64,000 nucleotides of DNA from Mesorhizobium sp. (GCF_023954305.1 NZ_JAMLIG010000001.1:1116001-1180000), one strand, 5' to 3'; shown: positions 33,412 to 42,404, numbered from the stretch's first letter. The notes: generated from the sequence alone by a model not told the origin. A program made the numbers and translations.

Positions 33412-34950
33412 ATGACCGTGGTCGCAAGCCAGAGCCAGCCGCTGCTCGCCGCAGTCGGCCTCAGCAAGACATTTCCCGGCACGCGGGCGCTCGACGGCGT
33501 CGATTTCGACCTGCGGGCCGGCGAGGTGCATGCGTTGCTCGGCGAGAACGGCGCCGGCAAATCCACCCTCATCAAATGCCTGACCGGCGCCTACCGCCGC
33601 GACGGCGGCGATATCCTGCTCGATGGCCAGTCGATCGATCCGCGCGACACGCAGGAGGCGCAGCGGCTCGGCATTGGCACCGTCTACCAGGAGGTCAACC
33701 TCCTGCCCAACCTCACCGTCGCCGACAATCTGCTGCTCGGTCGCCAGCCGCGGCGCTTCGGCCTCGTCTCGCGCCGCGAGACCAACCGGGCGGCGCGCGA
33801 GATGCTGTCGCGCTACGGGCTCACCATCGACGTGTCGCGTTCGCTCGACACCTATTCCGTCGCCATCCAGCAGATCGTCGCCATCGCCCGCGCCGTCTCG
33901 CTGTCGGGCAAGGTGCTGATCCTCGACGAGCCGACGGCGAGCCTCGACCGCGACGAGGTACGCATGCTCTTCGACGTCGTCCGCTCGCTACGCGCCGAAG
34001 GCCTCGGCATCGTCTTCATCTCGCACTTCCTCGACCAGGTCTTCGAGATCTCCGACCGCATCACCGTGCTGCGCAACGGCAGGCTCGTCGGCGTGCGCGA
34101 CGCGGCGACGCTCGATCGGACCCAACTCATCAACATGATGCTCGGCCGCGAACTGTCGGAGGAAACCCGAGACCGCGGCCGCGGCGGCTTCGACTACGCC
34201 GCGCTGCCGCGCATCTCCTTCAAGGGCACCGGCCGGGCCGGTGTGATCGCGCCCTTCGACCTCGCCATCCATCGCGGCGAGGTGGTCGGCATGGCCGGCC
34301 TGCTCGGCTCCGGGCGCACTGAGACCGCGGAGCTGATGTTCGCAGCCGCACCCCGCGACGGCGGCACGGTCAGCAAGGACGGCAAGCCGATAAAACTCGC
34401 CTCCCCGCGCGACGCGATCGCCGCCGGCTTCGGCTTCTCGCCGGAGGACCGCAAGACCAGCGGCATCATCGGCGACATGAGCGTGCGCGAGAACATCGTC
34501 TTGGCGCTGCAGGCCCGCCAGGGCTGGATGCGGCCAGTGCCGCTTCGCCGCCAGCGCGAGATGGCGGACGACTATATCCGCCGGCTCGACATCCGCACGC
34601 CGGACGCCGAGAAGCCGATCGGCCAGCTGTCGGGCGGCAACCAGCAGAAGGCGCTGCTCGCCCGCTGGCTCGCCACCAATCCGGAGTTCCTGATCCTCGA
34701 CGAGCCGACGCGCGGCATCGACGTCGGCGCCCATGCCGAGATCATCCGCATGATCGAGAACCTGTGCGAGAGCGGCATGTCGCTGCTCGTCATCTCCTCC
34801 GAGCTCGATGAACTCGTCACCTACAGCCACCGGGTCGTCGTCGTGCGGGACCGGGTGCACGTCGCCGAACTGATCGGCGAGGAGATCGCCACCGACAGCA
34901 TCGTCGCGGCAATCGCCAAACCCTCGCCCATCCAGGAGGCCGGCACATGA
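33412..34950 (+). CDS. Sugar ABC transporter ATP-binding protein (YtfR-like, two NBDs)
   Basis: 512-aa double ATPase. NBD1 has Walker A GENGAGKS, Walker B VLILDEPTASLDRDE and the H-loop ISHFLDQVFEISDR. NBD2 has a degenerate P-loop (AGLLGSGRTETAE), LSGGNQQKALLARWL and LILDEPTRGIDVGAH. The ATG at 33412 (MTVVASQ) avoids an extension through the upstream hairpin region. It forms the transporter with the binding protein before it and the two permeases after it. Confidence 0.9.
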   Translation: MTVVASQSQPLLAAVGLSKTFPGTRALDGVDFDLRAGEVHALLGENGAGKSTLIKCLTGAYRRDGGDILLDGQSIDPRDTQEAQRLGIGTVYQEVNLLPNLTVADNLLLGRQPRRFGLVSRRETNRAAREMLSRYGLTIDVSRSLDTYSVAIQQIVAIARAVSLSGKVLILDEPTASLDRDEVRMLFDVVRSLRAEGLGIVFISHFLDQVFEISDRITVLRNGRLVGVRDAATLDRTQLINMMLGRELSEETRDRGRGGFDYAALPRISFKGTGRAGVIAPFDLAIHRGEVVGMAGLLGSGRTETAELMFAAAPRDGGTVSKDGKPIKLASPRDAIAAGFGFSPEDRKTSGIIGDMSVRENIVLALQARQGWMRPVPLRRQREMADDYIRRLDIRTPDAEKPIGQLSGGNQQKALLARWLATNPEFLILDEPTRGIDVGAHAEIIRMIENLCESGMSLLVISSELDELVTYSHRVVVVRDRVHVAELIGEEIATDSIVAAIAKPSPIQEAGT

Positions 34951-35948
34951 ACGGAACGCTCCTACGCTTCGGGCGCAGGATCGGCCCGCAGCTGATCACG
35001 CTTGCCGTCGTCGTGGCGATGATCGCCATCGTCTTTCCGGGTTTCTTCGACATTTCCGTCGCCAACGGCCGCCTTTACGGCAGCCCGATCGACATCCTCA
35101 ATCGCGGCGCGCCCGTCGCGCTGCTCGCCATCGGCATGACGCTGGTCATTGCCACCGGCGGCATCGACCTCTCCGTCGGCGCGGTGATGGCGATCTGCGG
35201 CGCGATCGCCGCGACCCTGATCTCGGAAGGTTACGGCCTGCCCGCCACGCTGGCGCTGTCGCTGGGCGCCGGGCTGCTGTGCGGCCTCTGGAACGGGCTG
35301 CTTGTCGCGGTGCTCGGCATCCAGCCGATCGTCGCGACGCTGATCCTGATGGTGGCGGGACGCGGCATCGCCCAGCTCGTGACCGAGGGCATGATCCGGA
35401 CCTTCAGCCACGACGGCCTCGCCTCGCTCGGTTCGGGGAATCTGCTCTGGCTGCCGACGCCCGTGGTCATCTGGCTCTGCGCCGGCATCCTGGCGACGCT
35501 GGTGGTGCGGCGCACCGCGCTCGGCATGCTGATCGAGGCGGTCGGCATCAACCGCCGCGCCTCGATGCTGGCCGGCGTCAATGCCCGCCTGCTGCTGGTC
35601 ACCGTCTACATCGTGTCGGGCCTGTGCGCGGCGATGGCCGGCATCATCGTCACGGCGGACATCCGCGGCGCCGACGCCAACAATGCCGGCCTGTTCCTCG
35701 AACTCGACGCCATCCTCGCCGTCGTCGTCGGCGGCACCTCGCTGCTCGGCGGGCACTTCTCGCTGATCGCCTCGCTGATCGGCGCGATGATCATCCAGGC
35801 GATCAACACCGGCATCCTCGTCGCCGGCTTCCCGCCCGAGTTCAACCTCGTGATCAAGGCGGCAATCGTGCTGGCGATCCTCGTCCTGCAGTCGCCGGCG
35901 CTGCAGGGCGCGGCGATGCTGTTCTCCCGCGCAAAGGGCCAGCCATGA
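34947..35948 (+). CDS. Sugar ABC transporter permease (YtfT-like)
   Basis: 333-aa membrane protein with about 9-10 helices. Signatures are LLAIGMTLVIATGGIDLSVG, RRTALGMLIEAVGINRRASMLAGVN and ELDAILAVVVGGTSLLGG. It overlaps the ATPase stop by 4 bases. YtfT-type permeases work as a heterodimer with YjfF. Confidence 0.88.
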   Translation: MNGTLLRFGRRIGPQLITLAVVVAMIAIVFPGFFDISVANGRLYGSPIDILNRGAPVALLAIGMTLVIATGGIDLSVGAVMAICGAIAATLISEGYGLPATLALSLGAGLLCGLWNGLLVAVLGIQPIVATLILMVAGRGIAQLVTEGMIRTFSHDGLASLGSGNLLWLPTPVVIWLCAGILATLVVRRTALGMLIEAVGINRRASMLAGVNARLLLVTVYIVSGLCAAMAGIIVTADIRGADANNAGLFLELDAILAVVVGGTSLLGGHFSLIASLIGAMIIQAINTGILVAGFPPEFNLVIKAAIVLAILVLQSPALQGAAMLFSRAKGQP

Positions 35949-36928
35949 ACCCCCGGCTCCTCCCGCTCGCCGCGACCGTGCTGATCTTCGTCGTCGCCTA
36001 CGCCGTCTGCTACGTCCAGTTCCCGGCGATGCTGTCGACCCGCGTGATCGGCAACCTCTTGACCGACAATGCCTTCCTCGGCATCGCCGCGGTCGGCATG
36101 ACGTTCGTCATCCTGTCCGGCGGCATCGACCTGTCGGTCGGCTCGGTCATCGCCTTCGCCGGCGTCTTCATCGCCGTCATGCTTCGGGACACGGGTCTGC
36201 ATCCGCTCGCCGTCTTCGCCGCCCTGCTCGCACTCACCACGCTGTTCGGCGCGGCAATGGGGACGGTCATCCACGTGCTTCGGATGCCGCCCTTCATCGT
36301 CACGCTGGCCGGCATGTTCCTGGCGCGCGGGCTGGCCTACATCCTGTCGGTGGACTCCGTCCCGATTTCGCATCCGTTCTACGAGTGGATGCAGAGCCTC
36401 TACTGGCTCCTGCCCGGCAAGGGGCGGCTGACGCTGATCGGCGGCCTGATGCTTCTCGTCTTCGCGTTCGGCATCCTCATCGCCCACCGCACCCGCTTTG
36501 GCGCCAACGTCTTCGCGCTCGGCGGCGGCGTCCAGACGGCGCGGCTGATGGGCGTTCCGGTGGCGCGCACGACCGTTGCCATTTATGCGCTGTCCGGCTT
36601 TCTCGCGGGACTGTCCGGTATCGTCTTTTCGCTCTATACGTCGGCCGGCTACTCGCTTGCGGCGGTGGGCGTCGAACTCGACGCGATCGCAGCCGTGGTC
36701 ATCGGCGGGACGCTTCTGACGGGCGGCAGCGGCTTCGTCGCGGGAACACTGATAGGCGTTTTGATCATGGGGCTGATCCAGACCTACATCATCTTCGACG
36801 GCACGCTGTCGAGCTGGTGGACGAAGATCGTCATCGGCGTTCTTCTCCTCGTCTTCATCGTCCTTCAGAAAGGGTTGCTCAGCCTCGCCGACCGCCGCCG
36901 GTCGCTGAGGGCAAGCGGAACGACGTGA
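35945..36928 (+). CDS. Sugar ABC transporter permease (YjfF-like)
   Basis: 327-aa membrane protein. It has AAVGMTFVILSGGIDLSVGS, RMPPFIVTLAGMFLARGLAY, GGGVQTARLMGVPVARTT and AAVVIGGTLLTGGSGFVAG, the last typical of the YjfF subgroup. The ATG overlaps the previous stop (ATGA). It completes the YtfQRT-YjfF-type importer that presumably feeds the divergent arabinose genes. Confidence 0.88.
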   Translation: MNPRLLPLAATVLIFVVAYAVCYVQFPAMLSTRVIGNLLTDNAFLGIAAVGMTFVILSGGIDLSVGSVIAFAGVFIAVMLRDTGLHPLAVFAALLALTTLFGAAMGTVIHVLRMPPFIVTLAGMFLARGLAYILSVDSVPISHPFYEWMQSLYWLLPGKGRLTLIGGLMLLVFAFGILIAHRTRFGANVFALGGGVQTARLMGVPVARTTVAIYALSGFLAGLSGIVFSLYTSAGYSLAAVGVELDAIAAVVIGGTLLTGGSGFVAGTLIGVLIMGLIQTYIIFDGTLSSWWTKIVIGVLLLVFIVLQKGLLSLADRRRSLRASGTT

Positions 36929-36930
36929 CG

Positions 36931-37656
36931 ATGCTGAAGACGGCGATCTCCGGCGAGAGGGTCAGGAACAGTCACGCGCTGGTGGTCGACGCACTTGGCA
37001 AGGCGATCGTCGGCGGCGACTATCCGCGCGGTTCGACGCTGCCTGGCGACATCGAACTCGAGAGCCGTTTCGGCGTGTCCCGCACGGTGCTGCGCGAGGC
37101 GATGAAGACGCTTGCCGCCAAGGGAATGATCGTCGCCAAGGCGCGCATCGGCACCCGCGTCACCGACAAGTCCACCTGGAACTATTTTGATGCCGACATC
37201 CTGCGCTGGCATCTCGAGCAGGGCGCCGACAGCCGGTTCATGACGCACCTGGCCGAGATGCGTCTCGCCTTCGAACCCTATGCCGCGCGTCTCGCCTGCC
37301 GCCACGCCACGGCGAGGGATATCGAGCAGATGCTCGCGCATGCCGACGCGATGGAGAAGGCCACCTCGCAGGAGGGCTTCGCGCTCGCCGACCTCGCCTT
37401 CCACATGGCGCTCGCCGAGGCGTCGAAGAACCCGTTCATGTATTCCGTCGGCGCGCTCGTGGAGGCCGCGCTCGTCACCAGCTTTCGCCTCAGTTCGCCC
37501 TTCGGCGAGGCGGCAAGACAGTCGCTATCGGCGGAGAACCATCGCCGGATCGCGCAGGCGATTGAGCTCAAGGACGAGGCGAAGGCGGCCGCCGCCGTCG
37601 AGGTGGTCATCGCGGAGGGCCGAAACCGCGTCGGGCAAAAGCTCGGCGAGGCGTAA
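36931..37656 (+). CDS. GntR-family (FadR/FCD) transcriptional regulator
   Basis: 241-aa regulator. The winged-helix region has LGKAIVGGDYPRGSTLPGD, FGVSRTVLREAMKTLAAKGMIVAK and IGTRVTDKSTWNYFDADILRW, a set typical of FadR-type sugar-acid regulators. The C-terminal FCD domain keeps D..FH..LAEAS..N and ENHRRIAQAIE. The ATG at 36931 is 2 bases after the permease stop; a GTG at 36925 would overlap it. Being last in the transporter operon, it probably controls both divergent halves of the arabinose locus. Confidence 0.88.
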   Translation: MLKTAISGERVRNSHALVVDALGKAIVGGDYPRGSTLPGDIELESRFGVSRTVLREAMKTLAAKGMIVAKARIGTRVTDKSTWNYFDADILRWHLEQGADSRFMTHLAEMRLAFEPYAARLACRHATARDIEQMLAHADAMEKATSQEGFALADLAFHMALAEASKNPFMYSVGALVEAALVTSFRLSSPFGEAARQSLSAENHRRIAQAIELKDEAKAAAAVEVVIAEGRNRVGQKLGEA

Positions 37657-37675
37657 GGCGGCGAGATGGCCAGCC

Positions 37676-39919
37676 CTACCGGGCCGCCTCCACGTCCTGG
37701 CTGGTGAAGCTTCTGACGATTGCGCCTTTCCCCAGAATCGTTTCCAGCATTTCGTTGAGAAGCGACACTCGGCCGTCGAGCCCGAAATGCGTTGGCTCGG
37801 GATCGTCGTCGCCTCCGGCAATCGGCTTTCGCACGAGGTCGCAATCCCCCGCCTCGGACACTGCTTCCTTTGCAAAGCGCTCAACGGCGAGCGTCCGGGT
37901 CAAGCTCATCTGCGTTTCTTTATCGAAATAGAGATCGACGAACTGGGCCGCCCCGCCCTGCTCCTCCGCGGTTTCCTCCGCCTCGCGGCTGATCACCCCG
38001 CCGAGGATTCGCGACCAGAGGCCGGGCCAGTCGCCGGGATAGTCCGGATTGAAGATGTCGCGCCGCGCCGCATCCTGCTCCAGGTGCCAGAGCCACGCCT
38101 TCTCCACGACAGGGACGTCGCGGGCCGCCCGCCGATGCGGGGTGCCTTCGCCCTGCCGACGGATGAAAGGCGCGACATGTGTAAGGAACGCGTCCTTCTC
38201 GAGCAGAGGCGCGATCAGGTGGAGCGTGCTGAAGACGGGGCATCCTGGCCCGCGCATGGCGAAGCGGCCATCGAGAAGCTCGGCAACGAAACGCGCGCCG
38301 AGGTCATGGGCGGCGAGGTGATAGCTGATGCTCCCGGCCCGGTGCCGACCGGACAGCTTGCTGAACAGCAGGAGCATCTCCCTGACGCCATTGGCGCGGC
38401 GAAGGGTCTGCTGGACGGCTTTGCCGGCCTTGTCCCTTGGCCGTCCGGCATCCTTCCTGGCTGCGTCCGCTTCCGGAAAATAGAAAAAGCGGCGGAAGGA
38501 CCGCTCGATCTCGCGCAAAAGCCGCGCCGGAAGCCCGCCGGCTTCGATCTCGAGCAGCCGGGCGACGAGGGAATCGCGATCGCGGCCGACCGCGGTGGTG
38601 CGCTCGCGCAGGTCGGCAATGTGGTTCTCGATCTGGCGCCGTAGTTCCTCGAACAATTCGCATTCCCACAGGAAATAGATCGGGTAGATACCGTTTTCCT
38701 TGTAGACCGCCCGCGTCCCGCGCACGAAGCGGGCGGCCTCGTCTTCGCTGCGCCCGACCGCGAGTACCTGGATCAGCACATGACGATACTTGAAGTCCGT
38801 GCCGGGCCTCGCCGACAATTGGCGGTCGGAGAGCTGGTCCGAGACGAAGCGCTGCCCAGTCTTCTTTTGGAGCGCGTCAGACTGCCGCCTGCGGATGATG
38901 TCGATGGATTCTTCGATCGTCGCGGGGTCGTGCTGGTAGGTGCCGTGGCGCTCCAGCCGACCCTGCACGATCGGCAGCAGGTGGCCGAGCACGTCGATGC
39001 GGATCGGGCCGGTGGGCGAATAGCCCTCCTCCTGGCTGGCGGCAATAGCTGAGACGCCCTGCGGAGCCACGCAATAGCGGCCGATGCCGTCGAAGGGGGC
39101 CGCCAGCCGCATCACCCAGGCGTCGGCCACGTTGCGCGCCCAGTCCTGGTAGCTCCAGACCGCACAGCCGCGATCCCCCCAGTCCGGCCCCCACGAGTTC
39201 TGGACGATGAATCCCGTTTTCGTATAGCCGACAACCAGGAATGCATGGTAGCCGCGGTCGCTCGGTGTCGTGCTGTCGAACTGGATCGATCCCTTCGCCG
39301 GCTCGAACCAGCCATCGTGAATTCGGGCGGTACATACACACAGTTCCGCCTCGTTCAGCGCGCAATGCATGTCGATGAGCAGCGGTCGCACCCGATAGTA
39401 GGCGCCGAGAAGGACCTTGCGCGCGCTTTCGGCAATATCGGCGTTCATGTGCCAAGCCCAAGACTTCTTGTCCGCCTGCCGCCGATACTTCTCAAGCAGA
39501 TCCGTCGAATGCTCGATCGAGCAAACGCCGTTATGCCTGAACCCCTTGATCGCGCCACGCAGCGACGAGCCGCTGTAGCCCTCGCCGTTCCATTCGTCGT
39601 GGAGCCGAGCATTGCCGTAGAGCATGATCGCACTTGCATAGGGTGCGGCGAGACGATCGAGCGAGGGTTCGAAACCGTCCGACACCCCGTTCGAGATGCG
39701 GTCGATTGCAAGGAGATGATCGATCGCCGCCGCCACGGCGTGTCCGGTGCAGGACGGATCCTGGCCCTGATCGCGCACCCGGCGCTGCGACCACCAACCC
39801 TTCTCGTGCCTTGGATCGAGCAAGGGTCTCACGCCGGCAAGGCTCGGCCTGAACATCAGGTCGCGCGCATCGGGCAGGTCCACCTGCGCGTCGATGACGC
39901 GGCGGATGGCATCATTCAT
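37676..39919 (-). CDS. Papain-like (C1) protease with C-terminal degenerate alpha/beta-hydrolase-like region
   Basis: 747-aa cytoplasmic-looking protein with no signal peptide. The papain triad is present: C57 in QGQDPSCTGHAVAAAIDHL, H225 in RGYHAFLVVGYT, N241 in FIVQNSWGPDWGDRGCAVW. Residues about 375-640 look like an alpha/beta-hydrolase fold: RHVLIQVLAVG, then GIYPIYFLWE, then YHLAAHDLGARFVAELL, then STLHLIAPLL. The expected HG turn is lost, and aspartate (D539) sits where a nucleophile serine is usual. The ATG at 39919 (MNDAIRRVID) has GAGG 5 bases upstream. It lies 28 bases downstream of the trypsin-nuclease gene, so the two form one operon. It converges on the GntR gene with 19 bases between them. 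The function is not established; a toxic effector or processor role is inferred. Confidence 0.78.
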   Translation of the reverse strand: MNDAIRRVIDAQVDLPDARDLMFRPSLAGVRPLLDPRHEKGWWSQRRVRDQGQDPSCTGHAVAAAIDHLLAIDRISNGVSDGFEPSLDRLAAPYASAIMLYGNARLHDEWNGEGYSGSSLRGAIKGFRHNGVCSIEHSTDLLEKYRRQADKKSWAWHMNADIAESARKVLLGAYYRVRPLLIDMHCALNEAELCVCTARIHDGWFEPAKGSIQFDSTTPSDRGYHAFLVVGYTKTGFIVQNSWGPDWGDRGCAVWSYQDWARNVADAWVMRLAAPFDGIGRYCVAPQGVSAIAASQEEGYSPTGPIRIDVLGHLLPIVQGRLERHGTYQHDPATIEESIDIIRRRQSDALQKKTGQRFVSDQLSDRQLSARPGTDFKYRHVLIQVLAVGRSEDEAARFVRGTRAVYKENGIYPIYFLWECELFEELRRQIENHIADLRERTTAVGRDRDSLVARLLEIEAGGLPARLLREIERSFRRFFYFPEADAARKDAGRPRDKAGKAVQQTLRRANGVREMLLLFSKLSGRHRAGSISYHLAAHDLGARFVAELLDGRFAMRGPGCPVFSTLHLIAPLLEKDAFLTHVAPFIRRQGEGTPHRRAARDVPVVEKAWLWHLEQDAARRDIFNPDYPGDWPGLWSRILGGVISREAEETAEEQGGAAQFVDLYFDKETQMSLTRTLAVERFAKEAVSEAGDCDLVRKPIAGGDDDPEPTHFGLDGRVSLLNEMLETILGKGAIVRSFTSQDVEAAR

Positions 39920-39947
39920 GGCAGCCTCGCAGCCTCTGCGATTTCCG

Positions 39948-41891
39948 TCATCTGACGATGTCGCCCGGCTTGCGGATCGGCTCGCGGCGTATCCGCAAGA
40001 CGCCGGCCGCGGATTCGGTCCCGTCGTCGGCGTCCGTCTCGCCGAACGTATCCGCAGCACGCACGCCCTCGCCGAAATCGAGGCCAGTCAGGCGTTCCAG
40101 GTCGGAAACCGGCAGCTGGTAGGTCTCGAAGCCGCGCCCGAAAACCAGTTCGAGATCGCGGTCGCCGAACATGTCCCATTGCCAGATCACGAAGGCCTGA
40201 GCCTGGAGGGCGCGACGATCGCCGCGCGTGCGGCCGATAGAGGTGGTCACCTTCCAGAAGCCCAGAGGAATACCCACCTCCTCCAGGCCGGTGCGTCGCG
40301 AGCGCGGATCGGCCGAACCGAAGACCGGGCCGGCGAACACGTTGATGCGAGCGTCGCGCTCGTCGGTTCCCCCGAGCACGTGATTCTCGAGGTCGAGCCA
40401 GATCTTCTGGTTGAGATCCTTATGTTGCGGGGCGGCATTCGTGTAAAAAAAGGTGTCGGCTTCCGCCTGCGCCGCTTCTTCACGCGAACCCCAGACAGGG
40501 TCGAGCCGCCGCACGAGATGGCCGCGGTCGAAATCGTTGCGCTGATAGAGCGCATTGTCGACCTGTTCGATCTCGTCGATCCGCGGGTCGAGGAGCCAGT
40601 TGTCCCTGCCGCGAGGATTGTGCCACAGACTGGTGCCGTCGATGTTGACCGCGCTGAGGAAAGCGAGGCGACGGGGCCCGTTCATCACCACCGAGAAATG
40701 CGTGTATTTGAGCTCCATGCCGCCGCCGGCTTTCAGCTTGGCTACCTGGCGCAGCTGCAGCGCGTTGAGACGCGGCAGCGGAACGGCGAACTTGGCTGCC
40801 GGATCCAGGAAGGCGGGATCGTAGCCCTTGCGGCCCGACAGGTCGCCCGCGGCCTCGGCTGCCTGGTGAGACCCGCCACCGGCGCCGCCGGAAAGACCCG
40901 AAACGCCACGTACCCGCACGCCATGGCGGCTCGCGATGTCGCGAATGGTGCGGGCGTTGACAGCATGATTGCGATCGCCTTCGCGACCGCCGAAGTGGAG
41001 TCCGGCAACCGCGCCGGTCTCAATCTGGATCACCGCCGACCCGGAATTTCCCCCCAGGGTCGTACAATTGTGCGAGAAGGTGAACGCGGACTCCGAGACG
41101 TTCATCACCTTGCCGGGCGCAAATCGCTTCTTGTCGTAGATGTCGCGGAAAATGCGGGACTGGTCGTCGGCATTGTTGCGGCCATCGAAGGCGGGGTAGC
41201 CGATGACGCCGAGAAAGCCGTCCCCCGGCCCGTCCTGGGCGATCGCCAGCGGCTGGATGCCGAGCGCCGCGAGGCGGCCGCGCTCGACCTTGAGAATCGC
41301 CATATCAGGGCCGTCGGGCCGCTCGACGTGAACGATGTCGCGGATCGCCGCGATCAATTCCCGCGCCAGGCCGTGCTCCTCGACGAAGTCGACTGACGGC
41401 ACGACGCCACGCTCGAAGGAACGGTTGTCCGTGGAGGGATCGACGAACACTTCGGCGACGTGGCGGTTGGTGACGATGACGTCGTCATCGATCACCCAGC
41501 CTGTGCCGACCCATTTGTATTGCGGGTGGCCATCCAGCTCGACGCGACCGACGGAGGCGATCGCGCTCCGTATGATCGCGCGATGCGGATTGAGCCGGGT
41601 GCGCCAGACCTCAAGCTGGGGTTCCTCGTAGTCTCCATCCTTCACCAGCAAGGACGGATAGCCCTCGCGCATGATAATCGCCTCGGCGAACGACGGATTG
41701 AGCGGATCGATGCGATCGGATTTGACCCGCTCGACCGCCTCGGCCATCGACATGCCGCGCGAGCCGGCGGCACCTTCGGCGTAAGGAAATTCGGATGTCG
41801 AAGCGCGACTGGCGCGGCGAAGCAGGTCGCCCCGCAACAATTCCTCGATGACGGCACGATCCTGCAATTGAGAGCGGCGAACTGCATCCAT
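39948..41891 (-). CDS. Trypsin-like serine protease fused to DNA/RNA non-specific endonuclease
   Basis: 647-aa fusion. The N-terminal ~100 residues are unassigned. A trypsin-like domain follows with H144 (VTNRHVAEV), D196 (PDMAILKVE) and S283 (LGGNSGSAV). After a glycine-rich linker (SGGAGGGSH) comes a NUC-type beta-beta-alpha-metal nuclease with H458 in DFDRGHLVRR and the metal-ligand asparagine N494 in LNQKIWLDLE, which also carries YTNAAPQHKD. All catalytic residues of both enzymes are present. There is no signal peptide, so it should act inside the cell. The ATG at 41891 (MDAVRRSQL) has GGGGGA 6 bases upstream; the longer frame to 42056 is low-quality sequence. It is first in an operon with the papain-like gene. 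Likely a regulated self-destruction or defence effector (inference). Confidence 0.85.
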   Translation of the reverse strand: MDAVRRSQLQDRAVIEELLRGDLLRRASRASTSEFPYAEGAAGSRGMSMAEAVERVKSDRIDPLNPSFAEAIIMREGYPSLLVKDGDYEEPQLEVWRTRLNPHRAIIRSAIASVGRVELDGHPQYKWVGTGWVIDDDVIVTNRHVAEVFVDPSTDNRSFERGVVPSVDFVEEHGLARELIAAIRDIVHVERPDGPDMAILKVERGRLAALGIQPLAIAQDGPGDGFLGVIGYPAFDGRNNADDQSRIFRDIYDKKRFAPGKVMNVSESAFTFSHNCTTLGGNSGSAVIQIETGAVAGLHFGGREGDRNHAVNARTIRDIASRHGVRVRGVSGLSGGAGGGSHQAAEAAGDLSGRKGYDPAFLDPAAKFAVPLPRLNALQLRQVAKLKAGGGMELKYTHFSVVMNGPRRLAFLSAVNIDGTSLWHNPRGRDNWLLDPRIDEIEQVDNALYQRNDFDRGHLVRRLDPVWGSREEAAQAEADTFFYTNAAPQHKDLNQKIWLDLENHVLGGTDERDARINVFAGPVFGSADPRSRRTGLEEVGIPLGFWKVTTSIGRTRGDRRALQAQAFVIWQWDMFGDRDLELVFGRGFETYQLPVSDLERLTGLDFGEGVRAADTFGETDADDGTESAAGVLRIRREPIRKPGDIVR

Positions 41892-42106
41892 AACTGTTCC
41901 CCCACGACGCGTTACTTGGACGCCAGCGGTCGAAAACAGTTTGGCCTCAATCCGGCGCGATGCAGAGCTTATATTTCGAGGGAAAGACTTGAGTCTGTGA
42001 AATCGATTACATAGGCGCGACAGTCGGTTCGTGCGGATATCGCCCGCGACAGTCACCTATTCGACGCAACGCCTCGTGCGCGACGCGTGGCCTGCATCGA
42101 AGCGTC

Positions 42107-42322
42107 CTACATGTTCGAGGCGATATCGTCGCAGCGTGGCGGCGGCGGTTTGTAGCACCGGACCTGCGATTCGGCGCGGTCGCGCCGCTGACGCGCCTCG
42201 TCCGCCGGCCCACGCGGCTTCGGCTCGATGCCATCCGTCGCGCCCCGATAGGGCTCGAGCTTGGTACGCCTCAGCCAGCTGGCCGACAGCTCGGCCAGGA
42301 AGCTTCGCAAGACCGGTTGCAT
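42107..42322 (-). CDS. Small hypothetical protein with Cys-Pro-rich tail
   Basis: 71-aa ORF, unrecognised. GGGAGG lies 5 bases before the ATG, among the best ribosome sites in this stretch. The sequence has a helical N terminus (QPVLRSFLAELSASWLRR), a charged middle and the tail RCYKPPPPRCDDIASN. It sits between the Gfo/Idh gene (83 bases) and the protease-nuclease operon (215 bases) on the same strand. The 41892-42106 gap is AT-richer and probably holds the promoter of the protease-nuclease genes. Confidence 0.5.
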   Translation of the reverse strand: MQPVLRSFLAELSASWLRRTKLEPYRGATDGIEPKPRGPADEARQRRDRAESQVRCYKPPPPRCDDIASNM

Positions 42323-42404
42323 GACGTCCTCCCGTGACGCGGCTTCAACGGGAGGAAACGCTCGACGTGTGCCCGGGTTCCACTTGCCCGGCGATTCCTT
42401 AGGC

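Noticed and set aside
37676..41891. Secreted digestive protease/nuclease interpretation
   Set aside because: Neither protein has a signal peptide or membrane anchor, and the fusion and pairing fit intracellular effectors better.
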